NCBI GenBank assembly: GCA_043809645.1
Contig: JBDROX010000044.1
Span: 1 to 64,000 of the forward strand
Length of the DNA: 64,000 nucleotides
Reading direction: 5' to 3'
Source of the DNA: JBDROX01 sp043809645
GTDB taxonomy: Bacteria > Patescibacteriota > Patescibacteriia > Magasanikbacterales > UBA922
In this document: positions 6,834 to 16,115 of the stretch, piece by piece
Layout of the letters: every line of letters starts with the position of its first letter
How positions within the stretch are numbered: position 1 is the first letter of the stretch
The notes under the pieces: generated by a model
Seen by the model: only the letters and a program-made list of their open reading frames with translations
Told to the model about the DNA's origin: nothing
Databases searched by the model: none
Program-made: the position numbers and the translations under genes

Positions 6834-9368
6834 TTATCTTCGAATTCTCTCCTTATATCCTCTCCACCCAGCCTCTCTATACTTCTTGGCTTCCAGTAGA
6901 GGGTTATCTGCCTTGTAGATGCCTCGCCCAACAATAATAATGTCGCTGTCGTGCTCACCAATAATCTTCTCAGGAGTATTATATTGCTGACCGAGGTTAT
7001 CTATGCCTGTATCCAGTTTAACACCTGGTGTCATGTTTAGAAAGCCTGGATCATCAAGCTGCTTCTTCATGGCGATGAAGCCAATTACAAAATCCTTATT
7101 CTTCCCAGCCATTTTCATTGTCTCCTCTGTATAACTTCCTGTCGCCAGGTTTCCACTTGAGCTCATTTCAGATAGGAGGAGTAGGCCTCTGCCTTTTGGC
7201 ATGCCGACTTCCCTGAGCCCGTCGATGATTCCTGGGCCTGGGACTGTGTGTGCGTTCACAATATCTGCCCAGTCAGAAATGTGGTACACACCTTTCTCAT
7301 ATTGCTGCTTCACAGTGTTTCCAATATCTGCAAATTTTCTGTCTTCGAAGATCATGAAGTTGTAGATTTCTGCGAATCTCTTGAGTTCTGCTACGAGGTG
7401 TTCATCGAAGTCCTCGACAATGTCGATATGTGTTTTGAATAGACAGATTTCTGGGCCTAGCATATTGGCGAGGGTCAGGAGTTCGTACTTAGTCGTCACA
7501 TCTGCTGCCACGCAGAGATTGGTTTTCTTGTCTTCCATGATGTTGAAGAGCCGTTTTGCACTCGGGTTTGTACAGAGCATTGCTCGGTCGCCGTAGGAAA
7601 GTCTTGTTTTATTAGGCTTACTTATTTTTTTAGGAGTTACCTGATTCTCTCGCAGAAAATTCTGAACTCGGTCGTACATTTCTCTATCAATATTGTCTGC
7701 ATTCAGGAGATTTGTAAGAAGTTCATCCATGGTGATTACAGCATGCGCCGTGTAACCTCGCTTTTCAATATTTTTTCTTCCACCATGTTGTCTGTCGAGG
7801 AGGACTACAATATCGTGGACACGGAGTCCTTCTGCCTCAAGTGGTTCCACTGTTTCAAAAACACTAGAGCCGCTAGTAATGAGGTCTTCGACCACAAGGC
7901 AAGTATTTCCTGTGTCAAAAGTACCCTCTATCGTTTGCTTCGTTCCATACACCTTCACTTCTTTCCTTCTCATGACCATTGGCTTGTTATGTGCCAGAGA
8001 TAGTGCTGTGGCTATTGGGAGGGCTGTGTATGGGACACCACAGACACAGTCGAACTGGACATCATTTACCTTCTCCCACATCATGTCGGCGACCAGGGAA
8101 AGGATTTCTGGGTAGGAGACAATGACGCGTAGGTCAATATAGATAGGGGAGGTGATACCACTCTTCAGTGTGAACTCACCAAATTTGATAGCGTCGATCT
8201 CAAAGAGCTTTTGAATCAGAAATTCTTTTTTTGAGGCTATGAGTACTTGTTCAATAAGATCTGGCTTTAGTCCTACTTCGCTTGCCAGTCCTTCATGATA
8301 TCTCATGGCAAGGTATGGATCCCACATCATACCAGTCGCGCTCATAGCTACGTCTGCACCGCGACCCAGCATTTCGTCGAAGTGTTCTGGCTTCGTGATT
8401 CCACCAACGCCAATGAGCGTGAGGTCGAGATGTTCTTCTTTGATAATCTTTCTTGCTTTTGAAATAAAGTCATAGGCGTGGTTTCTGATTGGTCCACCAC
8501 AAACTCCGCTAGTCTCGCGACCTTCTCCAAGCGCCGGTTTTCCATTTTCATCAATCACTTTTCTTCCAATAGTATTGATACCACTAATTGCGCGTGCGCC
8601 ACCTCTTGCTGCAGCCAAGAAGATGTCGCGCATGAATTCATTGTTTTCAAATACACCGACTTTGATGATGAGTGGGATGTGTCCAATTTCTTTTGTAATC
8701 TTTGAGCAAATTTCTTCTACTGTATCTGGGTTTGTGTAGATACTTCCTTCTCCACTGCAGACATTTGGACAGGAGAAGTTCGCTTCTATGATTTTCGCTC
8801 CAGCATCTCTGGCAAGGGCTGCTGTCTTTACAAAGTCCTCTGTGAAGTCTTCTCCAGGAGTTGGTGTGCCGACGATAGAGACGACAAGTACTTGTCCGTC
8901 TCGAAGAGATGCGTTGGCTGCTTTGATATCTTTGATAAGAGTTTCGTTTCCAGAGCTTGGCATGCCAAAAGAATTCGTAATAGCAAAAGAATCCATTGAG
9001 TCAGTCTGGTGTGTTGTTTGTTGGAGTGGTGCATTATCGCTACCATCTAGATTTTCTGGAGCTATATAGACAATATTCGGATGTGGGTGACCAGCATACT
9101 CTCGGTTTCGAATGGTTTTGTATGTGATGATATCGAACCCAAGGTGGGATGCGAGCGCGGTCCACTTTGACGTGAGGAGTGGGCCGGCTGGAACACCGAT
9201 AGGAGATCGAACTTTGTAGCCCAGAAAATCAATGGCCGGTTTTTTTGATTTAGGTCTTTCTGGAATGCTGCCTTCAAAAAAAGGACCATGCGCTGCGTTG
9301 TATTCGTAACTCTTGTGAATATCGTAGAGTGGGGGATTCTTTGGAAACCACTGCGGAATCTTGGTCAT
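6834..9368 (-). CDS. pyrD-pyrE-pyrF: Trifunctional PyrD-PyrE-PyrF fusion
   Basis: This 844-residue protein joins three consecutive steps of UMP synthesis. Residues 1 to about 380 are a dihydroorotate dehydrogenase (IGVPAGPLLTSKW, NFSCPN, GVGGITKPEHFDEML). Residues about 383-575 are orotate phosphoribosyltransferase (FTLKSGITSPIYIDLR, and the PRPP-binding VVEDLITSGSS). Residues about 588-844 are OMP decarboxylase (catalytic FEDRKFADIGNT, phosphate-binding IIVGRGIYKADN). PyrE-PyrF order is that of eukaryotic UMP synthase, and the decarboxylase motif is of the eukaryote-like type. An added N-terminal PyrD is unusual. It is the last gene of the pyr operon, 10 nt after pyrC-OTC. Its 3' end is partly duplicated at 5911-5999. 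Confidence 0.92.
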   Translation of the reverse strand: MTKIPQWFPKNPPLYDIHKSYEYNAAHGPFFEGSIPERPKSKKPAIDFLGYKVRSPIGVPAGPLLTSKWTALASHLGFDIITYKTIRNREYAGHPHPNIVYIAPENLDGSDNAPLQQTTHQTDSMDSFAITNSFGMPSSGNETLIKDIKAANASLRDGQVLVVSIVGTPTPGEDFTEDFVKTAALARDAGAKIIEANFSCPNVCSGEGSIYTNPDTVEEICSKITKEIGHIPLIIKVGVFENNEFMRDIFLAAARGGARAISGINTIGRKVIDENGKPALGEGRETSGVCGGPIRNHAYDFISKARKIIKEEHLDLTLIGVGGITKPEHFDEMLGRGADVAMSATGMMWDPYLAMRYHEGLASEVGLKPDLIEQVLIASKKEFLIQKLFEIDAIKFGEFTLKSGITSPIYIDLRVIVSYPEILSLVADMMWEKVNDVQFDCVCGVPYTALPIATALSLAHNKPMVMRRKEVKVYGTKQTIEGTFDTGNTCLVVEDLITSGSSVFETVEPLEAEGLRVHDIVVLLDRQHGGRKNIEKRGYTAHAVITMDELLTNLLNADNIDREMYDRVQNFLRENQVTPKKISKPNKTRLSYGDRAMLCTNPSAKRLFNIMEDKKTNLCVAADVTTKYELLTLANMLGPEICLFKTHIDIVEDFDEHLVAELKRFAEIYNFMIFEDRKFADIGNTVKQQYEKGVYHISDWADIVNAHTVPGPGIIDGLREVGMPKGRGLLLLSEMSSSGNLATGSYTEETMKMAGKNKDFVIGFIAMKKQLDDPGFLNMTPGVKLDTGIDNLGQQYNTPEKIIGEHDSDIIIVGRGIYKADNPLLEAKKYREAGWRGYKERIRR

Positions 9369-9378
9369 ACCTATGGTG

Positions 9379-11631
9379 TTAGTACTGAATATTCTCCTCC
9401 AGGAGCCACATGATCATTGCTTTTTGTGCATGGAGTCTGTTTTCTGCTTGGTTCAGGATGACAGCCTTTGGGTGGTTGATAGTATCACGCGAAATTTCGT
9501 ATCCCACGTGAAGTGGCATACAGTGCATGATGTGCGCGTCTGGTGCGTACTCACTCATCAATTCTGCGTTAATCTGATATGGAAGAAATTGTTCCTTCCT
9601 TCTCTCATACTCACTTTGGAATTCTGGCTTCACTTTTCCGCTTTCTCCTCCAGAGGCGGACTCGTCTGCTGCGAGGAAAAATTCCATGTTCATCCATGTG
9701 TCTGTATGGACGAAGTCAGTTTTGGCAAGCGCTTCTTCCAGGTTCTGTGTTCTGGTGACAAGTCCTGTTGCCGCTGCCATGATATTTAATTCTGGATCAA
9801 CACTTTTCTCATCTACTTCTGCTGCGGCTATAGCTACTTCGATGCCAAGCTTCGCGCACATGAGCATGAGTGTGTTCGAGACATTGTTCTCAATGCCGAG
9901 CCAGGTGATTTTTTTAATATTTTCAACGCCACCTTTTATTTCCGTCATTGTCAAAAGGTCACTCAAGGCTTGCGCAGGGTGGTATTTCTCACTACACGCA
10001 TCGATGACTGGAATTCTATTGAATGACGCAGCAAGCTCAACATCACTTGCTTGCTTTGCACGGAACATGAGGACATGTCCGAATCGCATGACTGCCTGGA
10101 TTTCATCTGCGAAGTCTGTGAGAGAGAATTGGGCGGTTCTACTATCGAGGAAGATAGAGTGGCCACCGAGTTCTGTCATACTAGCCTCGAAAGAGAGACG
10201 TGTTCGCGTTGATGTTTTCTGAAACAACATGATGAGTGTCTTGTTCTGGAGATAGTTGGTCAATCTTCCAGAATTTCTCTTTGCTTTTATTCTCTGTGCA
10301 ATGTCTAGAATTTCCAAGATGTTTTTTCTTGACTGTTCTTTGAGTGAAATGATGTGGCGCATAGATTTTTTCTGAATAGTTGATTTGATTATTGTACTGA
10401 TATTTTTTTGAGGTTCATTTTGGGTAATTTCAGAAGCTGAGGTACAGTCATAGATTTTGTTTTTTAAAACTGTATACACTGGCCAGCCAGTGAGATTCCA
10501 TCCGTTGAAAGGGGACCATCTGCATTTTGTAAATAATTTGTTGTTTTCAACAGCCTTTTTTTCTCTCAGATCAACTAGGACATAGTCGTTAGTCTTTTCT
10601 AGTCCAAAGATGTTTTTTGGGTTAGTACTCGTGAGCTCCACAATTTTTTCTAGAGAGATTTTTCGATTATGATGGGCGTCTAAGAGAAGAGGAAGGAGTG
10701 TTTCTATTCCTGGGACACCAGATGGTGCCTCTCCATAGGGAAGAGATTTTTCGTTCAACGTATGTGGGGCATGGTCTGTACCAATAGTGTCGATTGTTCC
10801 ATCTTGGATCCCCTCCCATAGTGCGTCCATATCTTTTGTTGATCGGAGTGGTGGGTTCATCTGTGCTTTGCAGCCAAGGGTGTTGTAGTGTGCTTCATTC
10901 AGAAAGAGATGGTGTGGTGTGACTTCCGCATACACACTCAGCCCTTCTCTCTTTGCTTCTCGAATCATATCCAGTTCTGTCTTTGTACTCACGTGGCAGA
11001 CATAGAATCGTGTTCCAAATGTTCTGGCTGCGTTGATAACTCTCTCGAGCGCGATAGCGGTGGCCTTTGGATTCCTCTTTTTGGAATGTACGGCCGGGTC
11101 TATTTCTCCTTCATATGTTGCCGAGCATTCTTTCAGATATGCCTCATCCTCTGCGTGCACAGCCACAAGCATGTTTTCTTTTGCCGCAATTTCAGCCACA
11201 CGGTTGAAATCTTTTTCTTCATCTATCAAAAGATCTCCTGTGCTTGAGCCCATGAATACTTTGATGGCCACTGATACATCCTTTGTGCTTCCTAGGTCAT
11301 CCAGCCGATCTTTATCAGCCCCAACATAGAGTAAGTATCTCAGTGCGATGCTAGCTTCTGCTAGTCGCTTTTCAATAACCTCTTTTTTTTGTATCAGCCG
11401 TTCTCTCGATGTACATGATGGGGTATTGTTTGGCATGTCGAGGACTGTGGTCACTCCACCAGCAATTGCTGCTTTTGAGGCTGTCTTCCAATCTTCCTTG
11501 TGCTCTGCACCAGGTGTACGGAAGTGTACATGTGGATCAATCAGGGCTGGAAGTGCGGTGAGCGACTCAGCATTTGTTTCGGGTGGAAGATCAATGTCTA
11601 TGGATTGATTGTTACATGTCTTTATGATCAT
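9379..11631 (-). CDS. pyrC: Dihydroorotase fused to an ornithine-carbamoyltransferase-like domain
   Basis: Residues 1 to about 405 are a dihydroorotase of the amidohydrolase fold: the metal-binding DPHVHFRTPG near residue 33, VHAEDE, CHVS, and the catalytic DTIGTDHAPHT. From about residue 424 (an internal Met) to 750 follows a carbamoyltransferase with the carbamoyl-phosphate loop STRTR, HPAQALSDLL, a second-substrate loop DTWMNMEFF, and HCMPLHVGYEIS. The latter two motifs are nearer to ornithine-type or acylornithine-type carbamoyltransferases than to PyrB. A separate catalytic PyrB and regulatory PyrI are encoded just upstream, so the role of this second domain is unclear: a citrulline-forming or degrading activity, or a scaffold for channelling carbamoyl aspartate. 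One nucleotide or less separates it from pyrI. Confidence 0.88.
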   Translation of the reverse strand: MIIKTCNNQSIDIDLPPETNAESLTALPALIDPHVHFRTPGAEHKEDWKTASKAAIAGGVTTVLDMPNNTPSCTSRERLIQKKEVIEKRLAEASIALRYLLYVGADKDRLDDLGSTKDVSVAIKVFMGSSTGDLLIDEEKDFNRVAEIAAKENMLVAVHAEDEAYLKECSATYEGEIDPAVHSKKRNPKATAIALERVINAARTFGTRFYVCHVSTKTELDMIREAKREGLSVYAEVTPHHLFLNEAHYNTLGCKAQMNPPLRSTKDMDALWEGIQDGTIDTIGTDHAPHTLNEKSLPYGEAPSGVPGIETLLPLLLDAHHNRKISLEKIVELTSTNPKNIFGLEKTNDYVLVDLREKKAVENNKLFTKCRWSPFNGWNLTGWPVYTVLKNKIYDCTSASEITQNEPQKNISTIIKSTIQKKSMRHIISLKEQSRKNILEILDIAQRIKAKRNSGRLTNYLQNKTLIMLFQKTSTRTRLSFEASMTELGGHSIFLDSRTAQFSLTDFADEIQAVMRFGHVLMFRAKQASDVELAASFNRIPVIDACSEKYHPAQALSDLLTMTEIKGGVENIKKITWLGIENNVSNTLMLMCAKLGIEVAIAAAEVDEKSVDPELNIMAAATGLVTRTQNLEEALAKTDFVHTDTWMNMEFFLAADESASGGESGKVKPEFQSEYERRKEQFLPYQINAELMSEYAPDAHIMHCMPLHVGYEISRDTINHPKAVILNQAENRLHAQKAMIMWLLEENIQY

Positions 11632-12141
11632 CTAATTGCTCTTATATTCGTAAATATTTTTTTGGCTAAATATCTTTTCGCAATATGCACACTGGAGTGT
11701 GAGCCCTGATCCATTCTCATGAGAAATGTGGAATCTTGAGTTCATGCGTTCATTATTTGTAATACAGGTTGGATTTGGACAGACAATGAGCCTTTCGATA
11801 GTTTCTGGAATCGATATTTTGAACTTTTCTGCAACCTTGAAGTTTCGAATAATATTGATTGTTGCATTTGGTGCAAAGATAGCGACCTTATTTGCTTCAT
11901 CTTTTGTCAGTTCTCTGTGCTCCACTTTGATAAGATCCTTGTGTCCTTGCTCTTTGCTTTCTAGGTTAAGGCCAACAGTCACAATTGTTTTATCTTCTGC
12001 AAGGTTTAGGATTCGAATAATTTTTATCGCCTGACCGGCGTCGATATGGTCGATCACAGTGCCATCTTCAATCGTGAAGACTTTGAATGTTCTAAGATCT
12101 TTTGGAGGTTGGTTGTTTTGAACAGTTTCCATATGTTGCAA
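11632..12141 (-). CDS. pyrI: Aspartate carbamoyltransferase regulatory chain
   Basis: This 169-residue protein matches PyrI: an N-terminal allosteric ferredoxin-like domain (FTIEDGTVIDHIDAGQAIKI) and a C-terminal zinc domain with four cysteines (CPNPTC near 128 and CAYC near 155). In known enzymes PyrI binds CTP/ATP and holds PyrB trimers in a dodecamer. It follows pyrB by 5 nt and abuts pyrC-OTC. A regulatory chain suggests feedback control of this pathway at the protein level, uncommon in a reduced genome. Confidence 0.93.
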   Translation of the reverse strand: MQHMETVQNNQPPKDLRTFKVFTIEDGTVIDHIDAGQAIKIIRILNLAEDKTIVTVGLNLESKEQGHKDLIKVEHRELTKDEANKVAIFAPNATINIIRNFKVAEKFKISIPETIERLIVCPNPTCITNNERMNSRFHISHENGSGLTLQCAYCEKIFSQKNIYEYKSN

Positions 12142-12146
12142 AGTTA

Positions 12147-13160
12147 TTATTGAAGTTTTCCAAGGACAAGACCAAGGAGTGCCTGTCGGACATAGAGTCC
12201 GTTCTCAGCTTGTTGGAAGTAATATGCATGCGGAGTTGCATCAATATCTACTTCAATCTCATTCACACGTGGAAGCGGGTGAAGTATTCTCATATTTGGT
12301 TTGGCACTGTTCATCATGTCTTTGGTAAGGACAAAGACATTCTTCACGCGTTCATATTCCATTTTGTCTGGGAATCGTTCACCCTGAATTCGTGTTATGT
12401 AGAGAATATCTACTTTTGGCATGACTTCTTCTATGCTCGAGTGTTCGGTAAAGCCAATATTTTTCTTCTGGAGGTATCTGCAGATATAGTTTGGCATTTT
12501 GAGTGAGTCTGGTGCAATGAAGTGGAGCTCTGCGCCGAAGTGAGTGAGTGCCTGGGTCAGGGAGTGAACTGTTCTTCCATATTTGAGATCTCCGACTAGT
12601 GCGATTGAAAGCCCTTCGAGAGATCTTTGTGATTCTTTGATGGTGAAGAGATCAAGTAGTGTTTGAGTTGGATGTTGATTCGACCCGTCTCCGCCGTTCA
12701 AGATTGGTTTATCAGTAGCTTCTGCCGCACGACGGACTGAACCTTCCATTGGGTGGCGCATGACAATGACATCTGCATATTGGCCAATTATTTTCATTGA
12801 GTCGTATATTGTCTCTTTCTTTTTTACAGAGGTGACATTTGCATCTGCAAATCCCATGACCTCTCCACCGAGTCTTTTCATAGCCGTTTCGAATGAAAGT
12901 CTTGTTCTGGTTGATGGTTCAAAGAAACAGCTTGCCATGACGTATGTTTGGAGAAGTGTTGGTTGTGGCTTTTGTTTTAGCTGCTTTGCATGCTCGAGTA
13001 CTTTCTCAATGTCTTCTTTGGAAAGATCTGTGATGGACAGTATATCTCTCCCTTCGAACGTTTTTTGTCTGGTTGTGAATTGTCCAGAGAGTTTTTCCAA
13101 TATTTCTGCCTTCGATAGTCCTTCGAGGGCTGCCAATTCGCTTTGAGAAAGTGGGGTCAT
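12147..13160 (-). CDS. pyrB: Aspartate carbamoyltransferase catalytic chain
   Basis: This 337-residue protein has [15 protein letters not shown] (carbamoyl-phosphate site), VTSVKKKET (the 80s loop lysine), [17 protein letters not shown] and the aspartate-binding [10 protein letters not shown]. An N-terminal extension of about 40 residues precedes the first domain. It catalyses the first committed step of pyrimidine synthesis from carbamoyl phosphate and aspartate. It is the first gene of the operon pyrB-pyrI-pyrC/OTC-pyrDEF and is preceded by a leader with two hairpins. Confidence 0.95.
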   Translation of the reverse strand: MTPLSQSELAALEGLSKAEILEKLSGQFTTRQKTFEGRDILSITDLSKEDIEKVLEHAKQLKQKPQPTLLQTYVMASCFFEPSTRTRLSFETAMKRLGGEVMGFADANVTSVKKKETIYDSMKIIGQYADVIVMRHPMEGSVRRAAEATDKPILNGGDGSNQHPTQTLLDLFTIKESQRSLEGLSIALVGDLKYGRTVHSLTQALTHFGAELHFIAPDSLKMPNYICRYLQKKNIGFTEHSSIEEVMPKVDILYITRIQGERFPDKMEYERVKNVFVLTKDMMNSAKPNMRILHPLPRVNEIEVDIDATPHAYYFQQAENGLYVRQALLGLVLGKLQ

Positions 13161-13247
13161 ATGTGTATGTATAGTGAGTTAAGCCCTGTATTTGACTTCG
13201 AAGCCTTAGCCAGTACAGGATTCGTCATTTTCAGCTATTGCTGAAAA
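13161..13247 (-). promoter_or_regulatory. Structured leader of the pyrB operon
   Basis: Between the upstream terminator and the pyrB start the minus strand can form two hairpins: 13228-13247 (8-bp arms TTTTCAGC/GCTGAAAA) and 13185-13219 (CCTGTA with TACAGG, plus an internal CTTCGAAG). Neither is followed by a U run. Regulation of the operon here is plausible but not demonstrated. Confidence 0.35.
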
Positions 13248-13251
13248 AGTG

Positions 13252-13281
13252 AAAAAAAAGACCACTCGTATCAGAGTGGCC
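13252..13281 (-). terminator. Rho-independent terminator after the 13393-14433 gene
   Basis: On the minus strand the hairpin GGCCACTC...GAGTGGTC is followed by eight T. It separates the gatB transcription unit from the pyrB operon. Confidence 0.85.
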
Positions 13282-13392
13282 ATTGGCTTTGATTTATTTC
13301 CTCCTCGTCGATTACGTGGACGAGATATATTTTCATACTGAGAGGAGTGTATCATCTTTTGTTCTTCAGTACAAATGGATTGGTGTGGAAAA

Positions 13393-14433
13393 CTAAACTT
13401 CCTTCCCTTGCTCAACTATTTTATCTCGTAATTCTCCAAATACCTTGTTTGCGAGCGCACTTTCTTCATGAAAGAATGCATAATTGTCAGCTTTGTTGAA
13501 ATAGGTGGTAAGGAGGCTGTCATGTGTTGGGTCTGTTTCGTATCCTTCTGGAATATCTGGATCTGGAATATCTGCAAGTTTTTCTTTAAGGTCTCTAGAC
13601 GATTGGGCGACATGTATACCATTGCTGATTTCAAAATTATAACCAGGTAGTGTATCAGAATCAATACGGGTTGTGCTCAATTTATGTATCAGTTTTGCAA
13701 GGGTCTTTTTTGCTATAAATATGCTATCTACTGGTGTCTTGCCTGCCTTTGGATAAATTACAATAGATGGTTTTCCCTGTGCAGCTTTGTCATCAGGAGA
13801 AAAACATTTAATTTTAAAGGCATTAATTTCCCAGTTAAAATCTGAGTCTTGTGCAATCAAATCTATGATAAGTTTGGCAATTTCTGGAAGCTGATCAAGT
13901 TTTGGTTGGATATGAATTTTAAATTCTCGAGCCAAATCTTTCCTTCTGTGATCTATGGCTTCTTTGTAGTATGTCTTTGCTTTTCGTTCGTAGTCACAAT
14001 TCGGTTTTATATTCCTCTTTTCTTGATCTAGCCATTCTTTGGGAATTTCAATGTCTTCCTGAAGTGGTATCTCATGGATCCATTTATAAATACGTCCAAG
14101 AGCATTTTCCTGAACCTGTTCCTTTGTAGTTCCAGAGTATTTGCGTTCATGAGGATCTTTTGCTGAAAACATGTTTCTGTAAATAATTTGGTTTTCTAGA
14201 AGATCATTCACATCAGTCGGAGCCTTGCAATCTGCCAATCTAAAATATTGATAAAAACCAGAACCATTTTTTTTTGGATGAACAGTGAGATCATCAAAAT
14301 AAACTTCAGGAGAGAGTGTGTCCATAGCCATTTTTTTGTAGACTTTTGCTTGTTCAAGAGGGTGGAGTTCTGAAAAGTTTTCACTTTTTTCCCTTGCTTC
14401 ATGAAGATGCGCACTCCGAGATCGTTCATTCAT
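13393..14433 (-). CDS. Hypothetical protein downstream of gatB
   Basis: This 346-residue soluble, highly charged protein has no signal peptide or membrane segment and no family I recognise. The middle contains a stretch reading FNWEINAFKIKCFSPDDKA then PSIVIYPKAGK, which suggests a compact beta-rich core. The C-terminal third has an acidic-proline segment (DIPDPDIPEGYETDPTHD). It starts 4 nt after the gatB stop and is probably cotranscribed; the terminator at 13252-13281 closes the unit. Confidence 0.75.
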   Translation of the reverse strand: MNERSRSAHLHEAREKSENFSELHPLEQAKVYKKMAMDTLSPEVYFDDLTVHPKKNGSGFYQYFRLADCKAPTDVNDLLENQIIYRNMFSAKDPHERKYSGTTKEQVQENALGRIYKWIHEIPLQEDIEIPKEWLDQEKRNIKPNCDYERKAKTYYKEAIDHRRKDLAREFKIHIQPKLDQLPEIAKLIIDLIAQDSDFNWEINAFKIKCFSPDDKAAQGKPSIVIYPKAGKTPVDSIFIAKKTLAKLIHKLSTTRIDSDTLPGYNFEISNGIHVAQSSRDLKEKLADIPDPDIPEGYETDPTHDSLLTTYFNKADNYAFFHEESALANKVFGELRDKIVEQGKEV

Positions 14434-14437
14434 AAAA

Positions 14438-15982
14438 TTATAATGTTTTTTTAAGGAGTTCTTCAGCGATCTGTGGGTCAGCGTTGCCTTCTGTTGTTTT
14501 CATAACCATACCAATGAGGAATTTGAGCACTGTCTCTTTTCCTGACTTATACTCCTCAACCTGTTTTGGATGGCTTCGTACGACTTCATCAACTATGCTC
14601 TGAAGTTTCCCTTCATTACTCATTTGGCCATATCCTTTTTCCTCCATGATATGTGTAGGATCTTTGTCAGTTCCAGCATCCAGCATCTCACCAAGAATTT
14701 TTTGAGCATTTGTTGAATTCACTTTCCCGGCATAGATGAGAGCGATGAGCTCTGCAAAGTTTTCTGGTGAAATCTTGAGAACTTTGATATCTATACTTCG
14801 CTCCTTCAGTAGCCCCATCAGCTTGCTAGTCATCCAGCCACCAGCCAGACGAGCAATTTTTTCTTTTTTTCCCTCTCGGATTTCATCAGTTTCTCCTTTT
14901 ACTTCATGGAGTGTATAGAGCCAGTCAATGAGTTCACTCATTGTTCTCTCAGAAAATGCCGCCCAGTCATTACTATCCGTGAGAATCTTGGCGTCTGCAT
15001 AGGAGAAACCATATTCTTCTCTGAAACGGAGTCGTTTTTTCTGTGGAAGTTCTGGAAGTAAAACTGCCCCAGCAATCTTTTCTGGATGAAATGGGGGAAT
15101 GTCTGGCTCTGGGAAATAGCGATAGTCTTCTGCATCTTCTTTTATTCTTTGAAGGACGCTTTCTCCTTTGTCTTCATTCCAACCACGTGTCTGCTGTTCC
15201 CATGATTCTCCTTTTTCTAGGAGTGCTTCTTGGCGTTGCAGCTCAAAATCAATAGCACGTTCTATTGCCTTAAAAGAATTAATATTTTTGAGTTCCACCT
15301 TATTGTTCAGAACATATTTTCCAAGAGGTTTAACGACTCCGTCTACAATTTCAAATTTGCCAGTCTCCTGAAGTGAAATATTTGCTTCACATCTCATGTG
15401 TCCTTTCTCCATATCTGCATCACTAACTTTGAGTGTTCGAAAGATACTTCTAAGCTCTTGGCAGTAGGTCTTTGCCTCTATTGGTGTTTTGAAGTCAGGG
15501 TCTGTGACGATTTCAACTAGCGGGATTCCTGCTCTATTAAAATCAACAAGAGTATCTCCTTTTTTGTTATGAGTCAGCTTGGCAGTGTCTTCTTCGAGGT
15601 GAACTCTGGTGATACCAATCTTGGCTTCATCCCGAACATTGGTCTCGAGAGGGAAAGAGAGTGTTATCTCCCCATGCTTGGCAACAGGCTCATCATATTG
15701 GGAGATTTGATAGCCCTTTGGAAGATCTGGATAGAAGTAGTGTTTTCTATCAAACTTAGAAATATCTCGAATAGAACACCCAAGAGCCTTTCCAATCAGA
15801 ACAGTCCATTCTATGGCTTTTTGATTTGGGACTGGGAGTGTCCCTGGTTGTGCTGTGCAGATTTCACAGATATTACTGTTTGGTTCTACAGCATCAGGGC
15901 TGTTTGTACAGGAGCAGAACATCTTGCTCTTTGTTTTGAGTTCGACATGTACTTCCATGCCAATGATCGGGGTGTATTTCAT
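14438..15982 (-). CDS. gatB: Aspartyl/glutamyl-tRNA(Asn/Gln) amidotransferase subunit B
   Basis: This 514-residue protein has the typical GatB start (IIGMEVHVELKTKSKMFC with CSC...C...C zinc ligands), the conserved GNPDAVEPN-like segment (NSPDAVEPNSNICEICTAQPG), FDRKHYFYPDLPKGYQISQYD and the C-terminal YqeY-like tail domain. With GatA and GatC it amidates mischarged Asp-tRNA(Asn) or Glu-tRNA(Gln). GatA and GatC are not in the window. Family length is about 480-510. Confidence 0.96.
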   Translation of the reverse strand: MKYTPIIGMEVHVELKTKSKMFCSCTNSPDAVEPNSNICEICTAQPGTLPVPNQKAIEWTVLIGKALGCSIRDISKFDRKHYFYPDLPKGYQISQYDEPVAKHGEITLSFPLETNVRDEAKIGITRVHLEEDTAKLTHNKKGDTLVDFNRAGIPLVEIVTDPDFKTPIEAKTYCQELRSIFRTLKVSDADMEKGHMRCEANISLQETGKFEIVDGVVKPLGKYVLNNKVELKNINSFKAIERAIDFELQRQEALLEKGESWEQQTRGWNEDKGESVLQRIKEDAEDYRYFPEPDIPPFHPEKIAGAVLLPELPQKKRLRFREEYGFSYADAKILTDSNDWAAFSERTMSELIDWLYTLHEVKGETDEIREGKKEKIARLAGGWMTSKLMGLLKERSIDIKVLKISPENFAELIALIYAGKVNSTNAQKILGEMLDAGTDKDPTHIMEEKGYGQMSNEGKLQSIVDEVVRSHPKQVEEYKSGKETVLKFLIGMVMKTTEGNADPQIAEELLKKTL

Positions 15983-16070
15983 AGAAAGGCTTACGAGGCT
16001 TACAACTCCTAAAATGCTTGAAAGCCAGAATATATATGTATTTTGATTGTAGCAAGTTCAAGTGAAATTG

Positions 16071-16099
16071 AAAAGCCCGCCAGATGGCAGGCTTTTTTT
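16071..16099. terminator. Bidirectional-type terminator
   Basis: The stem AGCCCGCC/GGCAGGCT is flanked by A and T runs on both sides. It closes the minus-strand gene 16116-16865 upstream of gatB. Confidence 0.8.
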
Positions 16100-16115
16100 G
16101 AAGTATGGCTTTCAA

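Noticed and set aside
13206..13415. 69-codon minus-strand frame upstream of pyrB
   Set aside because: It runs through a strong terminator and the leader hairpins, has no recognisable family and overlaps the end of the 13393-14433 gene.
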